Positions 7,329-15,448 of a stretch of DNA of 42,688 bases are shown here, piece by piece (the stretch's first letter is position 1; each line of letters begins with the position of its first letter). The stretch spans positions 1 to 42,688 of the forward strand of contig NZ_CAADHO010000015.1 in the NCBI RefSeq assembly GCF_900699765.1, written 5' to 3'. Source of the stretch: Desulfoluna butyratoxydans (GTDB taxonomy: Bacteria; Desulfobacterota; Desulfobacteria; Desulfobacterales; Desulfolunaceae). The translations under genes were made by a program, and so were the position numbers. The notes beneath the pieces are model-generated. The model ran no database searches, had not been told where the DNA came from, and saw nothing but the letters and a program-made list of their open reading frames with translations.

Positions 7329-8792
7329 CTACTCAATGGCCTTTAAGACGTCTTTGGCTGCTTCCAGCTGCTTAAGGGCTTCGTCAAGCTCCTCAGTGCC
7401 GGGGGCAAAGTCCACGGCAGCTTCGTAGGATGCGATGATGGCCTCAAGATCGGGAACCCCTTCCGTGGTGCGAAGGGCTGATGCCGAATTCATGTGGTGG
7501 GCAAAGATCAGGGGCTTCACCTCCTGAAGGGTGTAGGTCTCCTTGACGGTATCCAGGGTCACGGCCGTGGGGATTTCAATGAGGAGTTCCTTGCCGGTGG
7601 GGGAGAAGATTCCCTTATATATTAAGGTGGAGTGCTTTTTGGTCGTGACAAAGTAGTTGGAGGTGTTGGAGGCGCTGGAGGCGATGAGGATCAGGACGAA
7701 TACGCCGAAGGCGCAGACAGCCGTGATGAGCTTTCGCGTGGAGGCCTTTTTGGCGGCTTCCTCACGCAGGCGCTGCTCTTCCTGGGCCTGAACCCTGGCT
7801 TCTTGCTCGGCTTTGGCGCGGGCTTCTTCGGCTGCCTTGCGGCGAGCATCTGCCTCGGATTTCTTTTTGGCGTCCAGCTCAGCCTGGCGTTTGGCTTCCT
7901 CTTCAGCTTTTATCCTTGCCTCTTCCTCGGCTTTGAGTCGGGCTTCCTCTTCGGCTTTAATTCTTGCCTCTTCCTCGGCTTTGAGTCGAGCTTCCTCTTC
8001 AGCCTTTTTCTTTGCCTCTTCTTCGGCTTTGATTCGGGCTTCCTCTTCGGCCTTTTTCTTTGCCTCTTCCTCTGCCTTCAGACGGGCTTCCTCTTCAGCC
8101 TTTTTCTTTGCCTCTTCTTCGGCTTTGAGTCGGGCTTCCTCTTCGGCCTTTTTCTTTGCCTCTTCTTCCGCTTTCAGACGGGCTTCTTCTTCAGCCTTCT
8201 TTTTGGCCTCTTCCTCTGCCTTGATTCGGGCTTCCTCTTCAGCCTTTTTCTTGGCCTCTTCCTCGGCTTTGAGTCGGGCTTCTTCTTCAGCCTTTTTCTT
8301 TGCCTCTTCCTCTGCCTTCAGACGGGCTTCCTCTTCAGCCTTTTTCTTGGCCTCTTCCTCGGCTTTGAGTCGGGCTTCTTCTTCGGCTTTTTTCTTGGCC
8401 TCTTCCTCGGCCTTCAGGCGGGCTTCCTCTTCAGCTTTTTTCTTCGCCTCTTCGTCAGCCTTCTTTTTTGCATCGGCTTTGGCCTTGGCATCATCTTTTT
8501 TTGCCGTGGTTTTTTTAGCAGCAGGCTTCTTGGCCTCAGCGGCACCGTCTTTTTTCGTGGTGCTTTTCGCGGTGGTCTTTTTGGCGGTGGTGGTTTTAGC
8601 TTCTGCTTTTAATGCTTTTTCTTCTTTTTTCTTCTTGGTGGCTGCTGCCTTTTTTACGGCTTTTTTAGACTTGGGAGCTTTCTTTGCGGTGGTCTTTTCA
8701 GCCGTTGTTTTGTTCTCCTTTTTGGGAGACTCTTCCTTGGCTGCGGCCTCCTTGGGCGCATCGGTTGAGTTTTTTACGGTTTCCTTTGCCAT
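7329..8792 (-). CDS. Octad-repeat Ala/Lys/Glu coiled-coil membrane protein
   Basis: A 487-residue protein. Residues 1-105 are Lys/Ala/Thr-rich (TTAKKTTAKSTTKKDG, AAKKTTAKK), like histone H1-type tails. Residues about 106-325 are some 27 tandem octads alternating KKKAEEEA and RLKAEEEA (or RIKAEEEA), predicting a single very long charged helix or coiled coil. Residues about 354-373 (LITAVCAFGVFVLILIASSA) are one membrane span. The last 115 residues form a small domain ending in helices (DLEAIIASYEAAVDFAP, ELDEALKQLEAAKDVLKAIE) that resembles a TPR-like pair. The long helix would be cytoplasmic if the positive N-terminal side stays inside. TolA-like by composition, but the order is reversed (TolA has its membrane span at the N-terminus). 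It has a good ribosome site (AAAGGTG). Function unknown. Confidence 0.8.
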   Translation of the reverse strand: MAKETVKNSTDAPKEAAAKEESPKKENKTTAEKTTAKKAPKSKKAVKKAAATKKKKEEKALKAEAKTTTAKKTTAKSTTKKDGAAEAKKPAAKKTTAKKDDAKAKADAKKKADEEAKKKAEEEARLKAEEEAKKKAEEEARLKAEEEAKKKAEEEARLKAEEEAKKKAEEEARLKAEEEAKKKAEEEARIKAEEEAKKKAEEEARLKAEEEAKKKAEEEARLKAEEEAKKKAEEEARLKAEEEAKKKAEEEARIKAEEEAKKKAEEEARLKAEEEARIKAEEEARLKAEEEARIKAEEEAKRQAELDAKKKSEADARRKAAEEARAKAEQEARVQAQEEQRLREEAAKKASTRKLITAVCAFGVFVLILIASSASNTSNYFVTTKKHSTLIYKGIFSPTGKELLIEIPTAVTLDTVKETYTLQEVKPLIFAHHMNSASALRTTEGVPDLEAIIASYEAAVDFAPGTEELDEALKQLEAAKDVLKAIE

Positions 8793-8918
8793 GTGATCAC
8801 CTTTGAAAATCTCAATTATTTATAATATGATGCCAACTGGTTATTTTCTACTTGTTAACGGTCATGTATATAAAAGTTGTAAACAATTGTAAACCATTTT
8901 GGTGGAGTCAGGACCCCT

Positions 8919-9734
8919 GTGAATCGCAGTACAACAAAGTATAAAACCCTTTTAACACGCCTGAAAACATACGAATCCCTGGCTGTAGCTTTTTCTGGAG
9001 GCGTGGACAGCACACTGCTTTTGAAAGCAGCGGTAGATACCCTCGGAGAGAACGTTGTGGCGGTGACATCGGTCTCCCCTGTGCACTCGCGTCGTGAAAT
9101 CGAAGCGGCCAGGGCCTGTGCCAAGGCACTGAAGGTTCGGCATATCCTCTATGATCCCGGCATGCTGGAGGATGAGGATTTTCTGGGGAACACCCCCAAA
9201 CGATGTTATTATTGTAAACGCCGTATGTTCACGCAGATGAGTAATGAAGCGAAGGCCCTCGGGGTGAGCAATGTAGTGCATGGGGTGAACTGCGATGACC
9301 TGGGGGACTACCGCCCCGGACTTAAGGTCGCGGAAGAGCTCGGTATCGGGGCACCCATGGTGGATGCGGGCCTCTATAAGTCTGAGATTCGGGAGCTTGC
9401 CGAGGCACTGGGGCTGTCTGTGGCCCGCAAACCGGCCATGAGCTGCCTGGCAACGCGTATTCCCTACGGAGAGAAGATCACGCGGGAGGCCCTTGCCATG
9501 GTGGAGGCTGCCGAGGCTGCCCTGGACGATTTGGGGTTTTCGCACTATCGGGTGCGGCACCACGGGACCGTGGCCAGGATCGAGTTTTCCCAGGAGGACC
9601 TGCGGCGTGTGTTTGATCAGGAGCTGATGGCGCAGGTGGTGGCTGCGGTGAGGCAGGCAGGGTATCTCCATGTGGCCGCCGATCTTGAGGGCTACGGCCA
9701 GGGCCGCATGAATCGGGTGTTGGAAGAGAGCTGA
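8919..9734 (+). CDS. larE: ATP-dependent sulfur transferase LarE
   Basis: A 271-residue PP-loop enzyme that adenylylates and thiolates the pyridinium dicarboxylate precursor of the nickel-pincer nucleotide cofactor of lactate racemase. The PP-loop SGGVDS is at 26-31. Cys96 and Cys99 (CYYC) plus Cys176 (MSCLATRIPYG) are present. Cys176 coincides in number with the sacrificial cysteine of Lactobacillus LarE. The extra CxxC puts this protein in the three-cysteine class, described in Thermotoga as holding a [4Fe-4S] cluster that supplies sulfide without consuming the protein. It has a GTG start with AGG upstream. No larA, larB or larC lies nearby. A strong terminator follows, so it is probably monocistronic. 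Confidence 0.9.
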   Translation: MNRSTTKYKTLLTRLKTYESLAVAFSGGVDSTLLLKAAVDTLGENVVAVTSVSPVHSRREIEAARACAKALKVRHILYDPGMLEDEDFLGNTPKRCYYCKRRMFTQMSNEAKALGVSNVVHGVNCDDLGDYRPGLKVAEELGIGAPMVDAGLYKSEIRELAEALGLSVARKPAMSCLATRIPYGEKITREALAMVEAAEAALDDLGFSHYRVRHHGTVARIEFSQEDLRRVFDQELMAQVVAAVRQAGYLHVAADLEGYGQGRMNRVLEES

Positions 9735-9763
9735 AATACGGCCAGGTTGTGTGGCACGGCATG

Positions 9764-9796
9764 GCGGGAGTCGCCCGGCGATATCCCGCTTTTTTG
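9764..9796 (+). terminator. Terminator of larE
   Basis: GCGGGA/TCCCGC with an inner TCGCC/GGCGA stem is followed by six T. It lies 30 nt after the larE stop and ends before the regulator gene. Confidence 0.85.
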
Positions 9797-9889
9797 CGTT
9801 TTGAAGGGCCTGGTGTCTGTTTGACGTGTTGCCTTCGGGATGTATATAGTGGCAATGCGATGTGCGTCGGCGCTTATATGGGAGGGGGT

Positions 9890-10663
9890 ATGGAAATTCG
9901 ATGTCTGGTGGTGGATGATGAGCAGCCTGCCGTGGACGAGCTGGCTTACCTGTTGTCGGGGTTGCCGGATGTCACCGTGGTGGGGTCGGCCAACTCCGCC
10001 AAAGAAGCGGTGGAAAAGATCGGCACCTTGAAGCCGGATCTGGTTTTTCTGGACATCAACATGCCGGGTCACACCGGGTTTCACGTGATTGAAGCCTGCG
10101 GCGACCTGCACAAGGCGCCTCTGTTCATCTTCTGCACGGCCTATGACCAGTACGCGGTGAAGGCCTTTGACGAGCAGGCTGTGGACTACATCCTGAAGCC
10201 CTTTTCCATGAAACGCGTGGCCAAGGGCGTTGGGCGGGCCAGGGAGCGGCTGGAGGCGGAGTCTTCGGCTCCGGGTGATGAGATGGCAAGGCTGCTGGAG
10301 GCTTTGGGCGCCAGGTCGCCCCATGTGGTGCGCCTGTCCGTGGAGAGCCAGGGACGCCTGCTGCTCCTGGATCCCGACGAGGTGATCTTTTGCCGGGCCG
10401 AAGAAAAACGGGTGCGGGTCTTTACCCATGACGGCGACTACATCTCCCACGGTGCCCCCACCCTGGATCGCCTCGAAGAGCTGGTGGCAGGCTACCCCTT
10501 CTATCGCGTCCACCGCGCCAGCCTGGTTCACCTCAAGCACATCCGCGAGGTCACCAGCTGGTACAACGGCAAGTACCTCCTCGTCATGGATGACCCCGCC
10601 GCCAGCGAGGTGGTGGTGAGCCGAAACCGTGTCAAAGGCCTCAAGGAGAACCTTGGGCTCTGA
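9890..10663 (+). CDS. LytTR-type response regulator (BtsR-like)
   Basis: A 257-residue protein. The start at 9890 is chosen for the GGAGGGGG just upstream and because the receiver domain begins at once (MEIRCLVVDDEQ). The receiver domain spans 1-120, with Asp9/Asp10, phospho-acceptor Asp55 in LVFLDINMPG, and Lys in DYILKPF. Residues about 140-257 are a LytTR DNA-binding domain (VRLSVESQGRLLLLDPDEVIFCRAEE ... PFYRVHRASLVHLKHI). It precedes a LytS-type kinase gene and a CstA-family transporter gene. In E. coli the kinase BtsS and regulator BtsR control the pyruvate transporter BtsT, a CstA relative, so this is probably the same circuit. The regulator comes before the kinase and about 420 nt separate them. 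Confidence 0.88.
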   Translation: MEIRCLVVDDEQPAVDELAYLLSGLPDVTVVGSANSAKEAVEKIGTLKPDLVFLDINMPGHTGFHVIEACGDLHKAPLFIFCTAYDQYAVKAFDEQAVDYILKPFSMKRVAKGVGRARERLEAESSAPGDEMARLLEALGARSPHVVRLSVESQGRLLLLDPDEVIFCRAEEKRVRVFTHDGDYISHGAPTLDRLEELVAGYPFYRVHRASLVHLKHIREVTSWYNGKYLLVMDDPAASEVVVSRNRVKGLKENLGL

Positions 10664-10940
10664 TTCCCTGTCGTTCCAGCCCCCGGAAAAGTCCCCGCAT
10701 CTCCAAAAAACGACCGGTACCTATGAAAGTCTGGCCCCTTGGTGTCTGTGCGGTCTACGGTTGAGGTAGATATTCTGGAAAAAGTGCGCCTTTGGCGGCC
10801 AGAGGATGTGCCCTGGACTCCAGGATGCGGATCATCTCTCCCTCGTTTATGGGGTTGATATAATCCGAGGTGCTTTGGGAATATTTCTCGTGATTTCTTA
10901 TGGATATATAAGTTCTCGTGAGCGCGCTATGCTGTAGACT
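10664..10940. other. Spacer between regulator and kinase, possible gene relic
   Basis: No intact gene is seen. On the minus strand about 10755-10870 encodes a protein-like stretch (PINEGEMIRILES, AHPLAAKGALFPEY) without a start signal. It may be a decayed fragment, but I cannot name a parent gene. Confidence 0.3.
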
Positions 10941-11061
10941 ACGGGCGACGCCCGTCAGCGAATGTGATGAGCCTGAGGAGCGAAGGCGAAAGAGCATTCG
11001 CGAACCTGGGGGCCAGGGGTGGCGAAGCCACTTAGGCCAAAAATCCCCTGGCCGCCGGAGG
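10941..11061 (+). repeat. Structured dispersed element, copy E1
   Basis: It contains H1 (ACGGGC-GAC-GCCCGT, 10941-10955), H2 (10958-11001, ends GCGAATG.../CATTCGC) and an H3 variant (GGCCAGGGG ... CCCCTGGCC enclosing TGGCGAAGCCA), ending in CCGCCGGAGG. No left terminal repeat is seen. It sits 25 nt before the kinase start, which has its own AGGAG just after the element. Confidence 0.8.
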
Positions 11062-11086
11062 CTTTTTTAAAGGAGAATACCCGAAC

Positions 11087-12805
11087 GTGGATGTATCCAT
11101 CACCCATCTGTTGATCACCCTTATAGAGCACCTGGGCCTCACCGTGGCCGCGGCCTTTCTCATTTTGAACATGGGGGCGGCGGGCAAGACCTTTCTGGGG
11201 AAGCACCCCTGGGTGGAGAAGGCTGTTCTGACCTGCTTTTTCGGCCTGTTTGCCATTCTGGGCAACTACGGGTTCGATCCGGTCCACGACGCCTTTGCCA
11301 ACTTAAGGGCCATGGCCGTGGTGACGGGCGGGCTTTTCGGCGGCCCCTGGGTGGGGCTTGGGGCTGGTGTCATTGCAGGCGGGCATCGCTTCCTTATTGA
11401 TATCGGCGGATTTACCTCGGCGCCTTGTGCCACGGCCACGCTTTTGGAAGGTGTGGCCGCCGGGCTTTTGGCCGGATGGTACGGCTCACGGGTGATGAAC
11501 TGGAAGGTGGCCTTCGGTCTGGGGGTGGCCGGAGAGTCCATGCACATGGGGCTTGTGCTGTTGTTTGCCAAGCCTTTTTCCGAGGCCGTGGACCTGGTGC
11601 GGCTCATTGCCGTGCCCATGATCTTCGTGAACTCTGTGGGGGCGGCCTTTTTTGTGGAGCTGATCAAGGGGCTCTTTCGGGAGCGCGAGCGGCGGGAATC
11701 CCGCCAGGTCCAGCAGATCCTGGAAATCGCCAACCTCACCGTGGGGTATCTGCGCGCAGGGCTTGGGGCGGGCTCGGCCAAAAAGACGGCTGAGATCATT
11801 TTCCGACAGGTGGACGTGGCGGCTGTTGCCATCACGGATACCACCCATGTGCTGGCCCACATGGGGGTTGGGGCGGATCATCACATTGCCGGTGAACCCA
11901 TCCGCACCGCCGCCACCGGCATGGTTCTGGACGACGGGCTGCCCCTGTTCCGGCACACGAAGCGGGAGATCGCCTGCCCGCACCATGGCTGCCCCTTCCA
12001 TCACGGCATCATCGTCCCCTTGAAAAAGGGGGAGAGCATCGTGGGGACCCTGAAGTTTTACGGCACCCGGGAAAAACCCCTGGACAAGGTCCACTTTCAG
12101 ACCGCCCGTGGGCTTGCCGTGCTGTTCTCCACCCAGTTGGAGCTGGAAGACATCCAGATCCAGGCCCGGATGCTGGCCTATGCGGAGATCCGGCGGCTCC
12201 AGGCCCAGATCAACCCCCATTTTCTCTTCAACTCTCTTAACACCATCGCCAGCTTCTGCCGTACCCGGCCCGACCGGGCCAGGGAGCTGATCCTGGACCT
12301 GTCCAGTTACATGCGCCGGAACCTTGACCAGAGCAAAGGCTACATCACCGTACAGGAGGAGCTGGAGCAGGTGGAGGCGTACCTGGCCATTGAGCAGGCC
12401 CGCTTCGGCGACCGGGTCTCCTACCGGCTTGATGTGGGGGAGGGGTGCGACAACTGGCCCATCCCCGCCCTGGTGATCCAGCCCGTAGTGGAAAATGCCG
12501 TCAAGCACGGGATCACCCCCAATGAGAAGGGGGGGACGGTGACCGTCTCCATTGGCTGTAATGCAACGCTTCTCACGGTGCGGGTGACCGACGACGGCGT
12601 GGGCATGTCCGAGGAGACGGTGGGCCGCCTGTACAACCCCGAGGAGCTGGCAGCTGCCGGTGAGGGCATCGGGGTGCGGAACACCATCCAGAGGCTACGA
12701 CGGATCTACGGCCCTTCCTGCCGCATGGTCATCGAGAGTACCCAGGGCCAGGGTACGGAGGTCTCCTTTTCCATCCCCCGGAACCATCCTTCGGCGCGTC
12801 CCTGA
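11087..12805 (+). CDS. LytS/BtsS-type sensor histidine kinase
   Basis: A 572-residue inner-membrane kinase. Residues 1-195 hold about six hydrophobic segments of the 5TMR-LYT type, with the typical GGLFGGPWVGLGAGVIAG...R motif. Residues about 210-355 are a GAF-like domain containing CPHHGCPFHHG, an unusual His/Cys cluster (residues 297-306). His378 in QINPHFLFNSLNTI is the phosphorylated histidine of the His_kinase family. The ATPase domain has VVENAVKHG, DDGVGMS and GIGVRNTIQRL. GTG start at 11087 with AAAGGAG ten nt upstream. The 5TMR-GAF-HisK layout equals that of BtsS, the high-affinity pyruvate sensor. A hairpin terminator separates it from the cstA-like gene. Confidence 0.9.
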   Translation: MDVSITHLLITLIEHLGLTVAAAFLILNMGAAGKTFLGKHPWVEKAVLTCFFGLFAILGNYGFDPVHDAFANLRAMAVVTGGLFGGPWVGLGAGVIAGGHRFLIDIGGFTSAPCATATLLEGVAAGLLAGWYGSRVMNWKVAFGLGVAGESMHMGLVLLFAKPFSEAVDLVRLIAVPMIFVNSVGAAFFVELIKGLFRERERRESRQVQQILEIANLTVGYLRAGLGAGSAKKTAEIIFRQVDVAAVAITDTTHVLAHMGVGADHHIAGEPIRTAATGMVLDDGLPLFRHTKREIACPHHGCPFHHGIIVPLKKGESIVGTLKFYGTREKPLDKVHFQTARGLAVLFSTQLELEDIQIQARMLAYAEIRRLQAQINPHFLFNSLNTIASFCRTRPDRARELILDLSSYMRRNLDQSKGYITVQEELEQVEAYLAIEQARFGDRVSYRLDVGEGCDNWPIPALVIQPVVENAVKHGITPNEKGGTVTVSIGCNATLLTVRVTDDGVGMSEETVGRLYNPEELAAAGEGIGVRNTIQRLRRIYGPSCRMVIESTQGQGTEVSFSIPRNHPSARP

Positions 12806-12825
12806 TCTCCCTTTTTGAAAGCTCT

Positions 12826-12856
12826 ATGGCCGCCCCTTTGGGCGGCCATGTTGTTT
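12826..12856 (+). terminator. Hairpin terminator after the kinase gene
   Basis: ATGGCCGCCC and GGGCGGCCAT form a perfect 10-bp stem with a CTTT loop, followed by the imperfect T-run GTTGTTT. It isolates the kinase gene from the transporter gene, which therefore needs its own promoter. Confidence 0.7.
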
Positions 12857-13008
12857 CGGCACCCTCCTGATGCATTCCATCCCCGAAAAACGACATGGGC
12901 CGTTTCGAGCGTGGCGTATCCCCTTTTTATTCCGCTACAACAGCAGGTGTGAAAGAGGAACCGCCCCAAGGGCGATCAATGCGTTTTGTCATGGAGGATA
13001 GATATATT

Positions 13009-14439
13009 ATGCTTACTTTTTTTGCGTGCGTTGCTGCACTGATTCTCGGGTACTTTACCTACGGTACGTTTGTTGAAAAAACCTTCGGGCCGGACAGCTC
13101 CCGAAAAACCCCTGCCTACGAGCTTGAGGACGGGGTGGACTACATGCCCCTTCCCAAGTGGAAGGTCCTTTTTATTCAGGTCCTGGATATTGCCGGGATC
13201 GGCCCCATTTTCGGCCCCATCCTGGGGGCCCTCTACGGACCGGTGGCCCTGGTCTGGATTGTCATCGGCTGTATTTTTGCCGGGGCGGTTCACGACTACT
13301 TCTCCGGCATGCTCTCCATGCGTAACCGCGGGGGCAGCATCCCCGAGGTGGTGGGTGATTTCCTCGGCATGCCCGCACGACAGGCCATGCGAGTCTTCTC
13401 CGTGGTGCTCCTCATGCTGGTGGGCGTTATTTTTGTTCTGGCCCCGGCCAAGCTCCTCACCGGGCTGACCGGCGTGAATACCCAGATTTTTATCTTTGCC
13501 ATCTTCGGCTACTATTTCCTCGCCACCATCCTTCCCATCGACAAAGTCATCGGAAAGATCTATCCCCTTCTGGGCGCATTGCTGCTCATCACCACTGTTG
13601 CCACTGTGGTGGCCCTGATGTTCGGTGGCTATGAGATCCTGCCCAACCTGGATGTGACCACCAGCGCCCATCCTGCGAACAAGCCCATCTGGCCCCTGCT
13701 GTTCATCACCCTTTCCTGCGGTGCCATCAGCGGGTTCCACTCCACCCAGTCTCCCTTGATGGCCCGGTGCGTCAAAAACGAAAAAGACGGCCGCGCTGTG
13801 TTCTACGGCGCCATGATCCTTGAAGGCATCATCGCCCTGATCTGGGCCACCGTGGGGCTCTCCTTCTACAAGTCCCCGGAAGCTCTTAACGCCGTGATTG
13901 CCGCAGGGACTCCTTCAGCCGTTGTCTCTGAAGTCTCCAACGTCCTTCTGGGGCCTGTGGGCGGCTTCCTGGCCGTCATCGGGGTTATCGTGCTGCCCAT
14001 CACCAGCGGGGACACCGCTTTCCGAAGTACCCGACTGATCCTGGCCGAGTCCTTCAAGGTGAGCCAGTCCCAGACCGCCAAGCGGCTCATGATCGCGGTG
14101 CCCCTGTTTGCCCTGGGCTTTGTAATCTCCACCCAGAACTTCGGGATCATCTGGCGCTACTTCGGGTTCTCCAACCAGGCCCTGGCCACCCTCGTTCTCT
14201 GGTCTGCAGCCGTGTTCCTTGCCAAGGAGATGAAGAACTACTGGATCGCCTGCCTGCCGGCGACCTTCATGACCTCCGTGGTGGTTACCTTTATCCTTCA
14301 GGCCAAGATCGGGTTCGGGCTCTCCATCGGAACCTCCACCGTCATTGGCGTGGGTACCGCCGTGGTGCTGCTCGGTCTCTTCCTCTTCAAGTTCTCCGGT
14401 GTACGGGCAGCGAAACGTGCCGACGGGCTTGCTGAATAA
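13009..14439 (+). CDS. cstA: CstA-family transporter, probable pyruvate or peptide permease
   Basis: A 476-residue polytopic membrane protein with about 13-15 hydrophobic segments. The start at 13009 is chosen for GGAGG 11 nt upstream; upstream in-frame codons encode soluble-looking sequence. The early region PLPKWKVLFIQVLDIAGIGPIFGPILGALYGP is the CstA hallmark (Q..dIAG.GPi.Gpi...fG), followed by GAVHDYFSGMLSMRNRGGSIPE. It is shorter than E. coli CstA/BtsT (around 700) and matches the short CstA clade. Neighbouring LytS/LytTR genes suggest its expression is switched on by an external carbon source, by analogy with BtsSR-BtsT. The substrate is inferred, not shown. Confidence 0.88.
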   Translation: MLTFFACVAALILGYFTYGTFVEKTFGPDSSRKTPAYELEDGVDYMPLPKWKVLFIQVLDIAGIGPIFGPILGALYGPVALVWIVIGCIFAGAVHDYFSGMLSMRNRGGSIPEVVGDFLGMPARQAMRVFSVVLLMLVGVIFVLAPAKLLTGLTGVNTQIFIFAIFGYYFLATILPIDKVIGKIYPLLGALLLITTVATVVALMFGGYEILPNLDVTTSAHPANKPIWPLLFITLSCGAISGFHSTQSPLMARCVKNEKDGRAVFYGAMILEGIIALIWATVGLSFYKSPEALNAVIAAGTPSAVVSEVSNVLLGPVGGFLAVIGVIVLPITSGDTAFRSTRLILAESFKVSQSQTAKRLMIAVPLFALGFVISTQNFGIIWRYFGFSNQALATLVLWSAAVFLAKEMKNYWIACLPATFMTSVVVTFILQAKIGFGLSIGTSTVIGVGTAVVLLGLFLFKFSGVRAAKRADGLAE

Positions 14440-14549
14440 GCAGCCCCTGTGAATGCATCGCCCCTGCATGTTCCCTGTCCGGTGCCATCGTTCGGAATTT
14501 TAACGGGATGGCCGTCGGGCAGGGAATGGGGCACGGGCCTTAGATTGGC

Positions 14550-14578
14550 TTGACAACCGGAAAAGTGTGGCTTAGGAT
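14550..14578 (+). promoter_or_regulatory. Sigma-70-type promoter of the B12 locus
   Basis: A perfect -35 TTGACA (14550-14555), 17-nt spacer and -10 TAGGAT (14573-14578) lie just before the first cobalamin riboswitch, so the transcript would start near 14585. Confidence 0.6.
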
Positions 14579-14587
14579 CACATCCTA

Positions 14588-14768
14588 TGCTTGGTGCAGC
14601 TAATGCTTAATAGGGAACTCCGTGAGAATCGGAGACGGGCCCGCCGCTGTAACCGGGGACGTCCTTCGCAACAACGCCACTTTCTTGATGCGTCCGAAGT
14701 AATCGGGTCGAACAATGAGGGGAAGGCGCGGAGGTACGGATGATCCGGAAGTCAGAAGACCTGCCATG
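14588..14768 (+). promoter_or_regulatory. Cobalamin riboswitch 1
   Basis: It carries the conserved core of the B12 aptamer in order: TTAATAGGGAA, CCGTGAGAATCGG, ACGGGCCCGCCGCTGTAACC and, at the 3' side, GAAGTCAGAAGACCTGCC. It binds a cobalamin and represses downstream expression. No established gene follows before the strong terminator at 14931, so the output seems to be transcription read-through into the second riboswitch. Confidence 0.95.
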
Positions 14769-14930
14769 CGCTATATGATGTCCCGTTGTCTGATGTTTTC
14801 GTCATATCTCCACCGTGGTGAGAGAGGCGGCCTGAAACAGGAAAAGCCGCCGGAACACGGGGATTGAATCATATAGAAGTGGCGCACTGCCGTGGTAAAG
14901 GGTGCGCCCGACCGTGAGGATTGAATACGG

Positions 14931-14973
14931 AATCCCCATGCCTGCATACGATTGCAGGCATGGGGATTTTTTG
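14931..14973 (+). terminator. Terminator between the two cobalamin riboswitches
   Basis: AATCCCCATGCCTGCA and TGCAGGCATGGGGATT form a perfect 16-bp stem with a 6-nt loop, running into six T. It lies about 160 nt after the end of riboswitch 1 aptamer and is the probable expression platform, or a fixed terminator of a short leader transcript. Confidence 0.9.
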
Positions 14974-15049
14974 TTTTGGAAGCCCGTTAATCTGCGCCCA
15001 TCACGGCGGCGGATTTTCGGGTGAGTACGTGACCGGGTCCCCGCAAGGG

Positions 15050-15252
15050 GTCTTGCATACACGCAGGAAGGGAATCCCGTGAAAATCGGGAACGGTCCCG
15101 CCGCTGTAACCGGGAACCGTACGGCACGGGTGAGGGGACTCCCTCTTATCCATAAGCCACTGCCCGCTGCTGGCCCTCCTTTTCAGGCCGGCGGCAATCA
15201 GGGCGGGAAGGTGCGCCGTTCGGAAGGCCCGGGAGTCAGAAGACCTGCCCGG
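15050..15252 (+). promoter_or_regulatory. Cobalamin riboswitch 2
   Basis: A second aptamer: AAGGGAATCCCGTGAAAATC, GGTCCCGCCGCTGTAACC and, at the 3' end, GGGAGTCAGAAGACCTGCC. It has a long variable arm (about 15118-15200) with paired GCCGG/CCGGC tracts. No clear promoter lies between it and the previous terminator, so it may act in series with riboswitch 1 on one transcript. It controls the small gene at 15449 and the cbiK/ABC operon. Confidence 0.94.
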
Positions 15253-15328
15253 CATAAGACGCGTTGCTTTGGGTGCGGAATGTCGCATCACAAAGCGCTC
15301 CTGCGGAGAACAGGGGAACCGCGTAATG

Positions 15329-15362
15329 AAAAGGGCGAAGCAAACAGGGAACAGCCCTTTTT
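15329..15362 (+). terminator. Expression-platform terminator of riboswitch 2
   Basis: AAAAGGGC and GCCCTTTTT pair around a 17-nt loop; the T-run is part of the 3' arm. It lies 80 nt after the aptamer and 87 nt before the first coding start, where a transcription-attenuating terminator is expected. Confidence 0.6.
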
Positions 15363-15448
15363 CGGTGATGGTCGGACCGGAGGGGCTGTGCAAGGAGTCA
15401 GCCGGTCTCCGGTCCTTTGTAAATGATCAGTTTATAAAGGAGCCGATG

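Noticed and set aside
7632..8796. Long open frames on the + strand opposite the octad-repeat gene
   Set aside because: They are low-complexity mirror images of the Ala/Lys/Glu repeats (Phe/Leu- or Ser/Ala-rich) and lack start signals; the minus-strand gene has a good ribosome site and domain structure.
10755..10997. Minus-strand frame of 80 codons upstream of the kinase
   Set aside because: Its N-terminal half is the element E1 read as protein; only about 40 residues look protein-like and there is no start signal, so it is noted as a possible relic, not a gene.
14802..15062. Minus-strand frame between the two riboswitches
   Set aside because: It reads through the terminator hairpin and the start of aptamer 2; no ribosome site or motifs.
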